Assembly (NCBI RefSeq): GCF_020697055.1
Contig: NZ_JAJFBP010000028.1
Span: 1 to 64,000, forward strand
DNA: 64,000 nt
Direction: 5' to 3'
Origin: Panacagrimonas sp.
GTDB lineage: Bacteria; Pseudomonadota; Gammaproteobacteria; Nevskiales; Nevskiaceae
The position numbers and the translations under genes were made by a program. A model generated the notes under the pieces. It was not told the origin of the DNA and did not search any database. It saw only the letters and a list, made by a program, of their open reading frames with translations. The number at the start of each line of letters is the position of its first letter. Position 1 is the first letter of the stretch. Positions 36,787-44,752 of this stretch are shown piece by piece.

Positions 36787-37146
36787 TCACCGCTTCATGA
36801 TGAAGGACTTGAAGCCGCCGAAGATCATGCGCTTGCCGTCCAGTGGCATCGTCTTCGGATCCATCTTGCCGAAGCGCGGATCCTTCATCGCCAGCGCGTT
36901 GACCTTGTCGCGCTGCGCGCGCGACTGGTAGACGATCCACGCGAACACCACCGTCTCGTCCGGCTTGAGCTTCACGCTGCGCGGAAACGAGGTGCGCTTG
37001 CCGAACGGGACGTCGTCGGCGATGCACTCGACGTATTCGAGCGCGCCGTGGTCACGCCAGACCTTCGAGGCGAGCGTGGCGAACTTGCGATAGTCGTCCA
37101 GCCGGTTTTTCGGAACGGGCACGATGAATCCGTCGACGTAGGCCAT
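36787..37146 (-). CDS. DUF1428 (YbaA-like) protein
   Basis: The 119-residue protein matches DUF1428 over its full length. It opens with [18 protein letters not shown] and contains [35 protein letters not shown] and a [13 protein letters not shown] end. The fold is a small ferredoxin-like domain and the function is unknown. It lies five bases before the crotonase gene on the same strand, so the two are cotranscribed. Confidence 0.9.
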   Translation of the reverse strand: MAYVDGFIVPVPKNRLDDYRKFATLASKVWRDHGALEYVECIADDVPFGKRTSFPRSVKLKPDETVVFAWIVYQSRAQRDKVNALAMKDPRFGKMDPKTMPLDGKRMIFGGFKSFIMKR

Positions 37147-37252
37147 GTCGGGTTCTCTCCTGTGCAGCGGTGGGTCGATCTGCTTCTGGGTATCGCCGTC
37201 CTTGAAAGGACGAGCGCCCGCCGCCGGAAGTTCCTTTGGCCCGATTCGCGGG

Positions 37253-37885
37253 TCAGGTCACCGGCCAGCGCGTCACCGGAGCGGCGACCTCGATCAGCAC
37301 CATCGGATCGTGCAGTCGATGCGCGCGGGCGAGCGCGTTCTCGGCCAGTTCCATCGCCCCGCGCCAGCCTTTCTCGCCGGCGCAGGTCTCGCGCAGCGTC
37401 GCGGCGCCGATCAGCGCGCGGATCGGTCCGATCGTGGAATCGCTGACCGGACGCGACACCGCGCGCCGCAGCCGTTCGGCCATCAAGCGCGTGCCGTCGG
37501 CGTCGGTCTCGGGCAGCAGCACCGCGAAGCGGCATTGGTCGTAGCGGCCCAGCGCGTCACCGCCGCCGCGCAGCATCGCCTGCACGTTGTACGCGATGCG
37601 GGCGAGCGTGCGTTCGGGCAGCGCTTCGCCGCCATCGACCTCGGCGGCGGGTTCGAAGATCAGGATGCTCAGCGGACGACGATGGCGCAGCGCACGCGTC
37701 CACTCCGACTCGGCCAGCATCTCCAGGTGTCGCCGGTTGAAGGCGCCGGTGGACAGATCGTGCACGCACAGCGCGCGCAGCCGCCCCAGTTCGTCCTGCG
37801 TGGCGGTTGCCGTCGCGGCGCGGGACGGCGCCGACGGCGGAATGCGCGCGGCATGGGAGTCCAGGGCAGGGCGGGCGGTCGTCAT
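37253..37885 (-). CDS. Degenerate GGDEF-domain protein
   Basis: The 210-residue protein has a low-complexity N-terminus, a helix ending in LCVHDLSTGAFNRRHLEML (the typical start of a GGDEF domain) and a diguanylate cyclase-like core. The catalytic GGDEF signature is replaced by YDQCRF (GRYDQCRFAVLLPE), and no RxxD inhibitory site is evident. It is therefore probably inactive as a cyclase and may act as a c-di-GMP or GTP sensor. No sensor domain or membrane segment is present. A TGGCACGGGAGTTGT sequence 55 bases upstream resembles a sigma-54 promoter. A short CGTCCTT/AAGGACG hairpin lies downstream at 37197-37212. Confidence 0.75.
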   Translation of the reverse strand: MTTARPALDSHAARIPPSAPSRAATATATQDELGRLRALCVHDLSTGAFNRRHLEMLAESEWTRALRHRRPLSILIFEPAAEVDGGEALPERTLARIAYNVQAMLRGGGDALGRYDQCRFAVLLPETDADGTRLMAERLRRAVSRPVSDSTIGPIRALIGAATLRETCAGEKGWRGAMELAENALARAHRLHDPMVLIEVAAPVTRWPVT

Positions 37886-37939
37886 CGTCGGGCACGGCGT
37901 GTCGCGGGACCGCGGTCGCGGTCCGATCGTCCTTTCCCT

Positions 37940-37953
37940 ACAACTCCCGTGCC
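37940..37953 (-). promoter_or_regulatory. Possible sigma-54 promoter for the degenerate GGDEF gene
   Basis: Read on the minus strand it is GGCACGGGAGTTGT preceded by T. The -24 element is perfect, but the invariant C of the -12 GC is T, so it is weaker than the other candidates. Confidence 0.25.
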
Positions 37954-38069
37954 AGCGGCGTCGCGATCAGGCGTCGGATCCGATCAGGCGGACCTCGTAG
38001 CCGTGACGCTCGAGCAAGGCCATCGCGCGCCGGATCCGGCGCTGGAGTCGCTGGGCGTCCGACGCGGGC

Positions 38070-38555
38070 TCAGCGGCGGCGCGACTTGCGGGTCCGCGAA
38101 GACGACGTGGCGGCGCGACCTCCGCGCTTCGCGGTCGCCTTGCGCGCGGTTCCGGTGCTGTTGCGTGCGGCATTTTTTCGCGTGCTCGTGGGACGACGGG
38201 GGGTCGAATTCTTCCGCGCCGCGCGCTTGCGGGCCGGGCTCTTGCGGGCGGTGGTCTTCTTGGCGGTGCGCTTGCGGGCCGTGGCGTTCTTGCTCGCGCT
38301 GCCGCGGTTGACCGGCTTGCCCTTGCGGGCCGATGCCGCGCGACGGGCCGACGACTTGCGTGCCGCCTTCTTGGCGGTGGCCGACTTGCGCGTGCCCCGC
38401 TTCTCGCCGCCGCCGGACTCCTTGTTGACGGTGGCCCAGGCGCGAGCGGTCGCCTCCTTCTTCGAGACGCCGCGGCGTTGATAGCCCTCTTCGATGTGCT
38501 CCGCCTTGCGTTTCTGCTTGCCGCTGTACGACGACTTGTCTCCACGGGGTGGCAT
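38070..38555 (-). CDS. Histone H1-like basic protein with small conserved N-terminal domain
   Basis: The 161-residue protein starts with a conserved 45-residue block (SSYSGKQKRKAEHIEEGYQ, ATARAWATVNKESGGG) found in small proteins often labelled plasmid stabilisation protein. It continues with about 110 residues made almost only of Ala, Lys, Arg, Ser and Thr, like the tails of bacterial histone H1 homologues. It probably binds DNA non-specifically. It diverges from sodB. A GGTACGTGCGTTGC element on the minus strand lies 41 bases before the ATG and may be a sigma-54 promoter. The tail repeats the KSARK-type unit. Confidence 0.82.
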   Translation of the reverse strand: MPPRGDKSSYSGKQKRKAEHIEEGYQRRGVSKKEATARAWATVNKESGGGEKRGTRKSATAKKAARKSSARRAASARKGKPVNRGSASKNATARKRTAKKTTARKSPARKRAARKNSTPRRPTSTRKNAARNSTGTARKATAKRGGRAATSSSRTRKSRRR

Positions 38556-38595
38556 GTGGTGGTCCTCATCGTTCGGTGGGTGCTCGTCATGGCGC

Positions 38596-38609
38596 GCAAC
38601 GCACGTACC
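38596..38609 (-). promoter_or_regulatory. Possible sigma-54 promoter for the histone-like gene
   Basis: On the minus strand it reads GGTACGTGCGTTGC, with GG and GC ten bases apart, an exact TTGC and one change in the -24 element. Confidence 0.35.
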
Positions 38610-38620
38610 CGAGGCCGGCG

Positions 38621-38634
38621 GGTCCGTTTGTTGC
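38621..38634 (+). promoter_or_regulatory. Weak sigma-54-like element before sodB
   Basis: GGTCCGTTTGTTGC has the right GG/GC spacing and an exact TTGC, but its -24 half is poor. It lies 50 bases before the sodB ATG. Confidence 0.2.
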
Positions 38635-38683
38635 GCGTCGGGTGCCCCACGCACCGGATCACGGATCCCAAGGAAACACCATC

Positions 38684-39265
38684 ATGGCCCTGACACTCCC
38701 GCCGCTGCCCTATTCCGAAGATGCGCTCGCGCCGCACATGTCGGCCGAGACGCTGTCGTTCCACCACGGCAAGCACCACAAGAAATACGTCGAGACCGCC
38801 AACCAGCTGATCGCCGGCACCGAGTTCGAAAAGCTGCCGGTCGAAGAGATCATCCGGCGGTCCTCCGGCAAGATCTTCAACAACGTCGCGCAGGCCTGGA
38901 ACCACGACTTCTTCTGGAAATGCCTGACGCCGCAGTCCAGGCCCGCGGGCGATGCGCTGGGCAAGGCGCTGGAAAAGGGCTTCGGCAGCGTCGACGAATT
39001 CAAGAGCACCTTCACCAAGACCGCGGTCGACACGTTCGGCTCGGGCTGGGCTTGGCTGGTGCGCGACAAGGACGGCAGCCTCAAGGTCGTCAGCACCAGC
39101 AACGCCGACACGCCGGTGCGCAGCGGGCAGACGCCGCTGCTGACCTGCGACGTCTGGGAACACGCGTACTACATCGACTACCGCAACGAGCGCCCCAAGT
39201 TTCTGCAGAACTTCTGGCAGATCGTCAACTGGGAGTTCGTCGCGCAGAACCTGGACGCGCGCTGA
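38684..39265 (+). CDS. sodB: Superoxide dismutase, iron type
   Basis: The 193-residue protein is a cytoplasmic Fe/Mn superoxide dismutase. Metal ligands are H27 in SFHHGKHH, a His in WNHDFFW near 74, and the Asp and His of CDVWEHAYYIDY near 157-161. Features such as NNVAQAWNH and the single-domain length match the iron form. The ATG is preceded by AAGGAA. ligD starts three bases after the stop, so superoxide defence and end joining share a transcript. Confidence 0.95.
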   Translation: MALTLPPLPYSEDALAPHMSAETLSFHHGKHHKKYVETANQLIAGTEFEKLPVEEIIRRSSGKIFNNVAQAWNHDFFWKCLTPQSRPAGDALGKALEKGFGSVDEFKSTFTKTAVDTFGSGWAWLVRDKDGSLKVVSTSNADTPVRSGQTPLLTCDVWEHAYYIDYRNERPKFLQNFWQIVNWEFVAQNLDAR

Positions 39266-39268
39266 GTC

Positions 39269-41977
39269 GTGGCCCGCGCCGCGCCTCGCAGGTCGAGCTC
39301 GCGCCCGGCGGCGGAGACGGCGCGCAAACGCGTTCACGCGGCCGCAGGGCCCCAGCGGGACAGCGACCCGCTCGCGCTGTATCGCAGCAAGCGCGCGTTC
39401 GAGCACACGCGCGAACCGCGCGGCGCGCCGCGCGAGCGCAGCGCCAAGGGCAACGGCTTCGTCGTGCAGAAGCACGACGCCACGCGCCTGCACTACGACT
39501 TCCGCCTCGAGCTCGACGGCGTGCTGCTGAGCTGGGCTGTTCCCAAGGGCCCGAGCCTGTCGCCGCAGGACAAGCGCCTGGCGGTGCAGACCGAGGATCA
39601 CCCGGTTTCGTATCGCGACTTCGAGGGCGCGATCCCCGAAGGCCACTACGGTGCCGGCGACGTGATCGTCTGGGATCGCGGCACCTGGACGCCGCTCGGT
39701 GACGCGCGCGCCGGCCTGGACAAGGGCCACATCGACTTCGAACTCGACGGCGAGCGCCTGCACGGTGCGTTCACGCTGATCCGCACGCGCGGTGGGCGCG
39801 GCGCCAAGGCCGCGCGCGGGCCGGGCAGCCAGTGGCTGCTGTTCAAGCGCAGCGACGCGCACGCGCGCAGCGGCGCCAAGGCCGAGATCACGCAGCGCGA
39901 ACAGGGCAGCGTCATCACCGGCAAGCCCTTGCCGGCGCGGCGCCGCGCGCCATCCAAGGCCACGCCCGTCGCCAGGACGCCGAAGCGCGCGCGTCCGGCC
40001 GCGGTGCCCGCGCTGGATCGCATCGAGCTACAGCTCGCAACACCGGTCGATCGTCCGCCGTCGGGCACGCAGTGGGTCTACGAGATCAAGTTCGACGGCT
40101 ATCGCCTGCTGGCCTCGCTCGACGGTGACGACGTGCGCCTGCGCTCGCGCAACAACCTGGACTGGACGCGCACGTTTCCGGCGATCACCGCTGCGCTGCA
40201 GCGGCTGGGTCTGAAGCGCAGCGTGATCGACGGTGAGCTCTGCTACGTGACCGCGCAGGGCAGCACGAGCTTCCAGGATCTGCAGCGCGTGCTGCCGCGC
40301 GGCGGCACGACCGCGGTGCCGGTCGACCAGGCGAACCTGGTGTTCTACGTCTTCGACCTGCTGTACCACGACGGCGAGGACCTGCGCGAGCAGCCGTTGA
40401 CCGAGCGCAAGGAGCGCCTGCGTGCGCTGTTGGAGCCGCCGCGCCGCCGCAGCCGCAACGCCGCCCCCGCGGGTCCGCTGGCGTTCAGCGAGCACCTGGC
40501 GGTGGACGGCGCGGCGGCGCTGACGCAGGCCTGTCGCGCGGGGCTCGAAGGCCTGATCGCCAAGCGCACCGGTGCGCCGTACCGCGCGGGGCGCTCGGCG
40601 GACTGGCTGAAGCTCAAGTGCCGGCGTCGCCAGGAGTTCGTGATCGCGGGAATGGTCGCGCCGCTCAGCGGCGTGCGCCGTTCCGGATTCCGGTCGCTGA
40701 TCCTCGCGCTGCACGACGAGGACGGCTACCGCTACTGCGGGAAGGTCGGCACCGGCTTCGATCAGGCGATGCTCGAGGATCTGTCGAAGCGCCTGCAGGC
40801 GCTGGCGGTGGACAAGCCCTCGGTTCGAAATCCGCCGCGCGAGCGCGGACTGACCTGGGTGCGGCCCAAGCTCGTCTGCGAGATCGACTTCGCCGAGTTC
40901 ACGCGCGAGGGACTCGTGCGACAGGCCTCGTTCCAGGGCCTGCGGCTGGACAAGCCGGCGGCGCGGGTGGAGCGTGAGCGCACACGCGCGGTCGAGGACG
41001 TCGTGGAAGAACAGGATGCAGCGCCGAGGTCACGCGGTAGCAAGCGCGCGGCGCCGGCCAAGACGAAGTCCGCACGCAAGGCATCGCCGAACGATGACGG
41101 TGCCGTCGTGCTGGGCGTGAACATCTCGCACCCGGAACGCGTCGTCGACGACCCCTCCGGGCTGACCAAGCTCGAGCTCGCGCGCTACCACGAACGCGTA
41201 TCCGAATGGATGCTGCCGTACGTGACGGATCGCTTCCTGGCGCTGGTGCGCTGCCCCGAAGGCAGCGCCAGCCAGTGCTTCTTCCAGAAGCAGAAACCGC
41301 GCGGCGTGGGCGCGTCGGTCACGCAGCGCACGCACGGCGGGCACGAGGTGCTGTTCGCCCGCAACGCGCGCGGCATCGTCGAGCTGGTGCAGTTCAACGC
41401 CATCGAGTTCCACGGCTGGGGCTCGCGCGCCGGCGCGCCCAAGCGCCCCGACTGGATCGTGATGGACCTGGATCCGGATCCCGCGCTGCCGTTCGAGACC
41501 GTGATCGACGCCGCGTTCGAAGTGCGCGAGGCGCTCGCGTCGGTCGGGCTGCGCAGCTTCGTCAAGACCACCGGCGGCAAGGGCCTGCACGTGGTGGCGC
41601 CGCTGCGGCCGGCGTCGCGGGAAGGCTGGGACACGGTCAAACGGTTCACGCACGGCATGGCCACCGCGCTCGCCGCACGTGCGCCGGATCGCTACGTCGC
41701 CAACATGAGCAAGGCGCGCCGGGTCGGAAAGATCTTCGTGGACTACCTGCGCAACGGCGAAGGCGCCACCGCGATCCTGCCGTACTCGCCGCGCGCGCGG
41801 CCGGGCGCGACGGTGGCGGTGCCGGTGTCGTGGGACGAGCTGCGTCGCATCGATCCGCGTGTCTTCACCGTGCGCGAGGTCGGGCGCTGGCTGGGCCGTC
41901 GGCGGCGCGATCCATGGGCCGAGTTCTTCGACGTGAAGCAGTCGCTGCCGAAATTCGACGACGAGTCGGCGGACTGA
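39269..41977 (+). CDS. ligD: NHEJ DNA ligase D (PE-LIG-POL)
   Basis: The 902-residue protein carries all three LigD domains in the Pseudomonas order. A 3'-phosphoesterase spans about 45-190 (VQKHDATRLHYDFRLEL, GPSLSPQDKRLA, EGHYGAG). An ATP-dependent ligase spans about 245-560 with the adenylated lysine near 274 in EIKFDGYR. A primase-like polymerase spans about 620-890 (MDLDPDPALPFE, FVKTTGGKGLHVV). A GTG start three bases after sodB is used. It seals double-strand breaks together with Ku, but no ku gene is in this window, whereas ku and ligD are often adjacent. A basic linker (near 220-240 and 575-610) separates the domains. Confidence 0.96.
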   Translation: MARAAPRRSSSRPAAETARKRVHAAAGPQRDSDPLALYRSKRAFEHTREPRGAPRERSAKGNGFVVQKHDATRLHYDFRLELDGVLLSWAVPKGPSLSPQDKRLAVQTEDHPVSYRDFEGAIPEGHYGAGDVIVWDRGTWTPLGDARAGLDKGHIDFELDGERLHGAFTLIRTRGGRGAKAARGPGSQWLLFKRSDAHARSGAKAEITQREQGSVITGKPLPARRRAPSKATPVARTPKRARPAAVPALDRIELQLATPVDRPPSGTQWVYEIKFDGYRLLASLDGDDVRLRSRNNLDWTRTFPAITAALQRLGLKRSVIDGELCYVTAQGSTSFQDLQRVLPRGGTTAVPVDQANLVFYVFDLLYHDGEDLREQPLTERKERLRALLEPPRRRSRNAAPAGPLAFSEHLAVDGAAALTQACRAGLEGLIAKRTGAPYRAGRSADWLKLKCRRRQEFVIAGMVAPLSGVRRSGFRSLILALHDEDGYRYCGKVGTGFDQAMLEDLSKRLQALAVDKPSVRNPPRERGLTWVRPKLVCEIDFAEFTREGLVRQASFQGLRLDKPAARVERERTRAVEDVVEEQDAAPRSRGSKRAAPAKTKSARKASPNDDGAVVLGVNISHPERVVDDPSGLTKLELARYHERVSEWMLPYVTDRFLALVRCPEGSASQCFFQKQKPRGVGASVTQRTHGGHEVLFARNARGIVELVQFNAIEFHGWGSRAGAPKRPDWIVMDLDPDPALPFETVIDAAFEVREALASVGLRSFVKTTGGKGLHVVAPLRPASREGWDTVKRFTHGMATALAARAPDRYVANMSKARRVGKIFVDYLRNGEGATAILPYSPRARPGATVAVPVSWDELRRIDPRVFTVREVGRWLGRRRRDPWAEFFDVKQSLPKFDDESAD

Positions 41978-41990
41978 AAGCCGGATCCGC

Positions 41991-42275
41991 TCAGTGCGGC
42001 GCCGGCGTGGCGGCGACCGGATCCAGCATCGCGGCGCCCAGCGGTGCACCCTTGCCGCGTCCGGTCCGCATCAGCGAGGCCTCGCGCCAGGCCGCGACGC
42101 GACGACGCTGGGCATCGTCGCGGATCATCGACCAGGGTGGGGCCTCGCGCCGCGCGTCGTGCAAACGCAGCGCGTCGGACGAGATCGCATTGACCGAGAC
42201 CACCGGCAGCGACGCGGCCGCGATCAGGCCGATGACGATCGCAACGATCAGCAGGGTGTCGGTCAGGGATTTCAT
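41991..42275 (-). CDS. Small membrane-anchored protein, unknown function
   Basis: The 94-residue product has one N-terminal hydrophobic segment (LLIVAIVIGLIAAASL, residues about 8-23) followed by a hydrophilic tail with no recognised domain. The ATG at 42275 is preceded by GGGAG at ideal distance, whereas the ATG at 42281 is too close to it. A very good sigma-54-like sequence lies 53 bases upstream. It converges on ligD and diverges from a small lipoprotein gene. Confidence 0.6.
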   Translation of the reverse strand: MKSLTDTLLIVAIVIGLIAAASLPVVSVNAISSDALRLHDARREAPPWSMIRDDAQRRRVAAWREASLMRTGRGKGAPLGAAMLDPVAATPAPH

Positions 42276-42327
42276 TCGCATTGCTCCCAGCAAGCGGACG
42301 AGCATCAACGGCAATGTCGGCGGCTGA

Positions 42328-42341
42328 GCACGAGTCGTGCC
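42328..42341 (-). promoter_or_regulatory. Candidate sigma-54 promoter (42275 gene)
   Basis: On the minus strand it reads GGCACGACTCGTGC: a perfect GGCACG, the exact ten-base GG-GC spacing, and GTGC for TTGC. Confidence 0.5.
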
Positions 42342-42423
42342 GGTCGCGGCATCCCGCGATTCGGGGCCGTTGCGCCGGTGGCGGAAGCGGCCGCGTGCAA
42401 ATTATCCACGGCGCCGCGCACGT

Positions 42424-42437
42424 GGCGGGCCTTCTGC
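42424..42437 (+). promoter_or_regulatory. Possible sigma-54 promoter (42512 gene)
   Basis: TGGCGGGCCTTCTGC has TGGC and TGC at correct spacing but GGG in place of ACG. It lies 75 bases before the lipoprotein ATG. Confidence 0.3.
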
Positions 42438-42511
42438 ACGGCAGGGCGCACGGGGGGCCGGGCACGCAATCTGTGGGAACACCGATCCACCCGACTCACG
42501 GAGGACGTGAA

Positions 42512-42928
42512 ATGAAAGTTCGATCCATCCATTCCAGCTTGCTGGCTGTGCTGCTCGTCGGCGGCTCGCTGGGCCTGGGCGCCTGCAACCGCCAAGAGGA
42601 TCCGGCCGACACCGCCAAGGACATGAGCGAGGCGCGCCAGGAGGGCAACGAGAACGTGCGCGAGGCCGCCGAGGACGCGGCCGAGAACATGGCCGAAGGA
42701 ACCAGCGTCAAGGAGGCGATGACCGACGCGTACAAGGTGGAGGCCGAGAAGATCAACGCGGACTACCAGGTCGCCAAGCAGCGCTGCGACGGCGTGGCCG
42801 ACGCCGACAAGGACCCGTGCCGCAAGGATGCGGAAGCCGCGCGCGACGCCGCGATGAAGGCGCTCGAAGCGCGTCGCGACAGTCTGAGCCGCGACGAGTC
42901 GCCGGCCTCGTCGATGGGCTCGCCCTGA
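42512..42928 (+). CDS. Small lipoprotein, helical, unknown function
   Basis: The 138-residue product has a lipoprotein signal peptide with LGAC (Cys about 25), then a long charged helical body rich in Glu, Ala, Lys and Asp. Repeated AEDAAENMAEG-like heptads and two cysteines appear near 94 and 104. It probably sits in the outer membrane facing the periplasm. GGAGGA lies six bases before the ATG. It is followed 17 bases later by a Pro-rich small protein gene. No named family is recognised. Confidence 0.68.
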   Translation: MKVRSIHSSLLAVLLVGGSLGLGACNRQEDPADTAKDMSEARQEGNENVREAAEDAAENMAEGTSVKEAMTDAYKVEAEKINADYQVAKQRCDGVADADKDPCRKDAEAARDAAMKALEARRDSLSRDESPASSMGSP

Positions 42929-42945
42929 TCATGGAGAACACCTCG

Positions 42946-43134
42946 ATGGCCGCCACCGCATCTGCTGGAAAAACCCAACCCGCGCCGGGCGGCACGCCGG
43001 CGCACCAGCCGCAACCCGAGGTTCCCGCGCGCGAGCATCCTTCGCCGCGACCGCAGGAAGTACCGCTCGATCCGGGCTCGACGCAGGAGGTTCCGGTCGA
43101 GGTGCCGGATTCGCCGGGGCCGGCCGCCGTGTAG
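42946..43134 (+). CDS. Small proline-rich acidic protein
   Basis: The 62-residue product is mostly Pro, Glu, Ala, Gly and Val (for example PQPEVPAREHPSPRPQEVP). It has no signal peptide and is probably unstructured. The ATG at 42946 is preceded by GGAG nine bases earlier, and an in-frame ATG at 42931 is possible. It follows the lipoprotein gene. I do not know its function. Confidence 0.5.
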   Translation: MAATASAGKTQPAPGGTPAHQPQPEVPAREHPSPRPQEVPLDPGSTQEVPVEVPDSPGPAAV

Positions 43135-43160
43135 CGGCTAGCGCAGCGGCGTCGGCGTTG

Positions 43161-44135
43161 CTAGCGCGGCGGCGGCGGCGTCGCGCGATCGTTCGCGGCG
43201 GCGGCACTCGCCGCCGCCGCGGCGTGATCCTGTTGCGTCGCCGCGCCCGATCCGTGCAGACGCGAGTATTCGTGCGTGAATTCCGCGCCGAGCAGGAAGA
43301 TCTGCGCCGAGTAGTAGACCCACACCACGATCACCACCAGCGCGCCGGCCGCGCCGAACGAGGACGAGACCGCCGCGGTGCCCAGGTAGAGCCCGATGAA
43401 GTACTTGCCGAGCGAGAACATCAGCGAGGTCAGCGCGGCACCGATCCAGACGTCGCGCCACGGAATCCACACGCTGGGCAGCAGCTTGTAGATCATCGCG
43501 AACAGCGCCGTGATCAGCGCGAACGAAAGCCCGGTGTTGAGGATCTGCAGCAGCGTCTCGGCGCCGACGAACCATCGGCTCCAGAATCCGCCGAACGCGG
43601 TGATGGCGGCGGTCAGCACCAGTGACACCGCGAGCATGAAACCGACGCCCAGGATCAGCCCGAACGACATCATGCGGGCGTGCAACAGGTGTCGCATCGC
43701 CTGCTTCTGATCCGGCTGCACGCGCCAGATCCGATCCAGGTCGCCCTGCAGTTCGGCGAACACGGTGGTCGCGCCCACCAGGATCATCACCGAGCCGATC
43801 ACCAGCGAGACCGGTCCGCCTTCCTGCTGTCGGGATGCGATCAGCACCGCCTCGACGGCCTGTGCGCCGGTCGGGCCGAACATGTGGCGCAGTTCGTCGA
43901 TCAGCGCACCGCGCGCCGCGTCTTCGCCGAAGAACAGTCCGGCGACGGTGATGACCATCAACAGCACCGGCGCCATCGACAGCAGGCTGTAGAAGGCCAG
44001 CGCCGCTCCCATGCTGGAGGCGCCGTCGTCGATCCATCGCGACACGCTGGATTTCGCCAGATGCAGGATGGTCGACAACGGGCGGGGCAGGCGCATCGAT
44101 CGCATCGTGTCCAGGGGTTGGGACAGCAGGCTCAT
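43161..44135 (-). CDS. YihY/virulence factor BrkB family membrane protein
   Basis: The 324-residue inner membrane protein fits the YihY/BrkB family. It has a GAALAFYSLLSMAPVLLMVI first membrane segment (near 42-62), about six membrane helices, FAELQGDLDRIW and a conserved YYSAQIFLLGAEFTHEY near the end. A low-complexity Ala-rich tail ends it. The molecular function of the family is unclear; it was once mistaken for RNase BN. It converges on the Pro-rich protein gene and diverges from the operon at 44258. Confidence 0.92.
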   Translation of the reverse strand: MSLLSQPLDTMRSMRLPRPLSTILHLAKSSVSRWIDDGASSMGAALAFYSLLSMAPVLLMVITVAGLFFGEDAARGALIDELRHMFGPTGAQAVEAVLIASRQQEGGPVSLVIGSVMILVGATTVFAELQGDLDRIWRVQPDQKQAMRHLLHARMMSFGLILGVGFMLAVSLVLTAAITAFGGFWSRWFVGAETLLQILNTGLSFALITALFAMIYKLLPSVWIPWRDVWIGAALTSLMFSLGKYFIGLYLGTAAVSSSFGAAGALVVIVVWVYYSAQIFLLGAEFTHEYSRLHGSGAATQQDHAAAAASAAAANDRATPPPPR

Positions 44136-44193
44136 CGGGAACGTCTCCGGGCAAGCTGCCGTCCAGGATCACGTGGCGTGCCCGGCCACGCTG

Positions 44194-44207
44194 GGCACAT
44201 CGCTTGC
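44194..44207 (+). promoter_or_regulatory. Strong candidate sigma-54 promoter (44258 operon)
   Basis: The sequence GGCACATCGCTTGC matches GGCAC and TTGC exactly, with GG and GC ten bases apart. The expected start of transcription is near 44219, 39 bases before the ATG. Confidence 0.6.
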
Positions 44208-44257
44208 GCGATCCCTTGCCGAAGTTTTTCCCTGAACCCCAAGCAAGGAGCCCCTCC

Positions 44258-44752
44258 ATGTACCGACCCTTTCAAGCTTCGAATCTGGCCCGGATCGCCG
44301 CTTTTGCCGCGGCTGCGGCGCTCACGCCGCTGGCCGCGGCCGATGCGACCGCCACCGCGGTGACCGCCGCCACGCCCACGCTGACCCAGGCGCAGATGCT
44401 CAGCGGACAGCCCGCCGTACCGCCGGTGCTCGAGGACAACGGCATCGAGCACCTCGTCGGTGGCGTCGGCTCCGACGAGCGCGCGCGCATCAAGCCGCTG
44501 GTGCGCGACATGAACCTGCAGCTGGTGTTCGCCGAAAAGAGCACCGGCGCGATGCTCGCCGATGTCGAGGTCGCCATCGCCGACGAAAAGGGCGAGCAGA
44601 TCCTCAAGGTGCAGGACTCTGATCCGTGGGTGTTCGCGGAACTCGAACCGGGCACCTACAAGGTCACCGCCAAGAGCGACAAGGGCACCATCGAGCGCGA
44701 AGTAAAGGTCCCCGCCAGCGGTCGTCGCACCGAACTGTTCCTGTGGAGCTGA
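44258..44752 (+). CDS. Exported carboxypeptidase-regulatory-like/CNA-B-type domain protein
   Basis: The 164-residue product has a signal peptide (to about residue 28) and an Ala/Thr-rich linker. Its beta-sandwich domain (residues about 100-164) has the pattern of Cna-B or transthyretin-like folds: VFAEKSTGAMLADVEVAI, WVFAELEPGTYKVTAKS and a C-terminal ELFLW. AAGGAG lies seven bases before the ATG. It heads a probable operon with a lipocalin, a tiny Pro-rich protein and an FMN-binding stress protein, downstream of a strong sigma-54-like promoter. Its role is unknown. Confidence 0.7.
   Translation: MYRPFQASNLARIAAFAAAAALTPLAAADATATAVTAATPTLTQAQMLSGQPAVPPVLEDNGIEHLVGGVGSDERARIKPLVRDMNLQLVFAEKSTGAMLADVEVAIADEKGEQILKVQDSDPWVFAELEPGTYKVTAKSDKGTIEREVKVPASGRRTELFLWS

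Noticed and set aside
37967-39862. Open minus-strand frame of more than 600 codons across sodB and ligD
   Set aside because: It is antisense to two certain genes, has Arg/Ala-rich composition typical of shadow frames in GC-rich DNA and no domain. Only its last codons were kept as a weak note.
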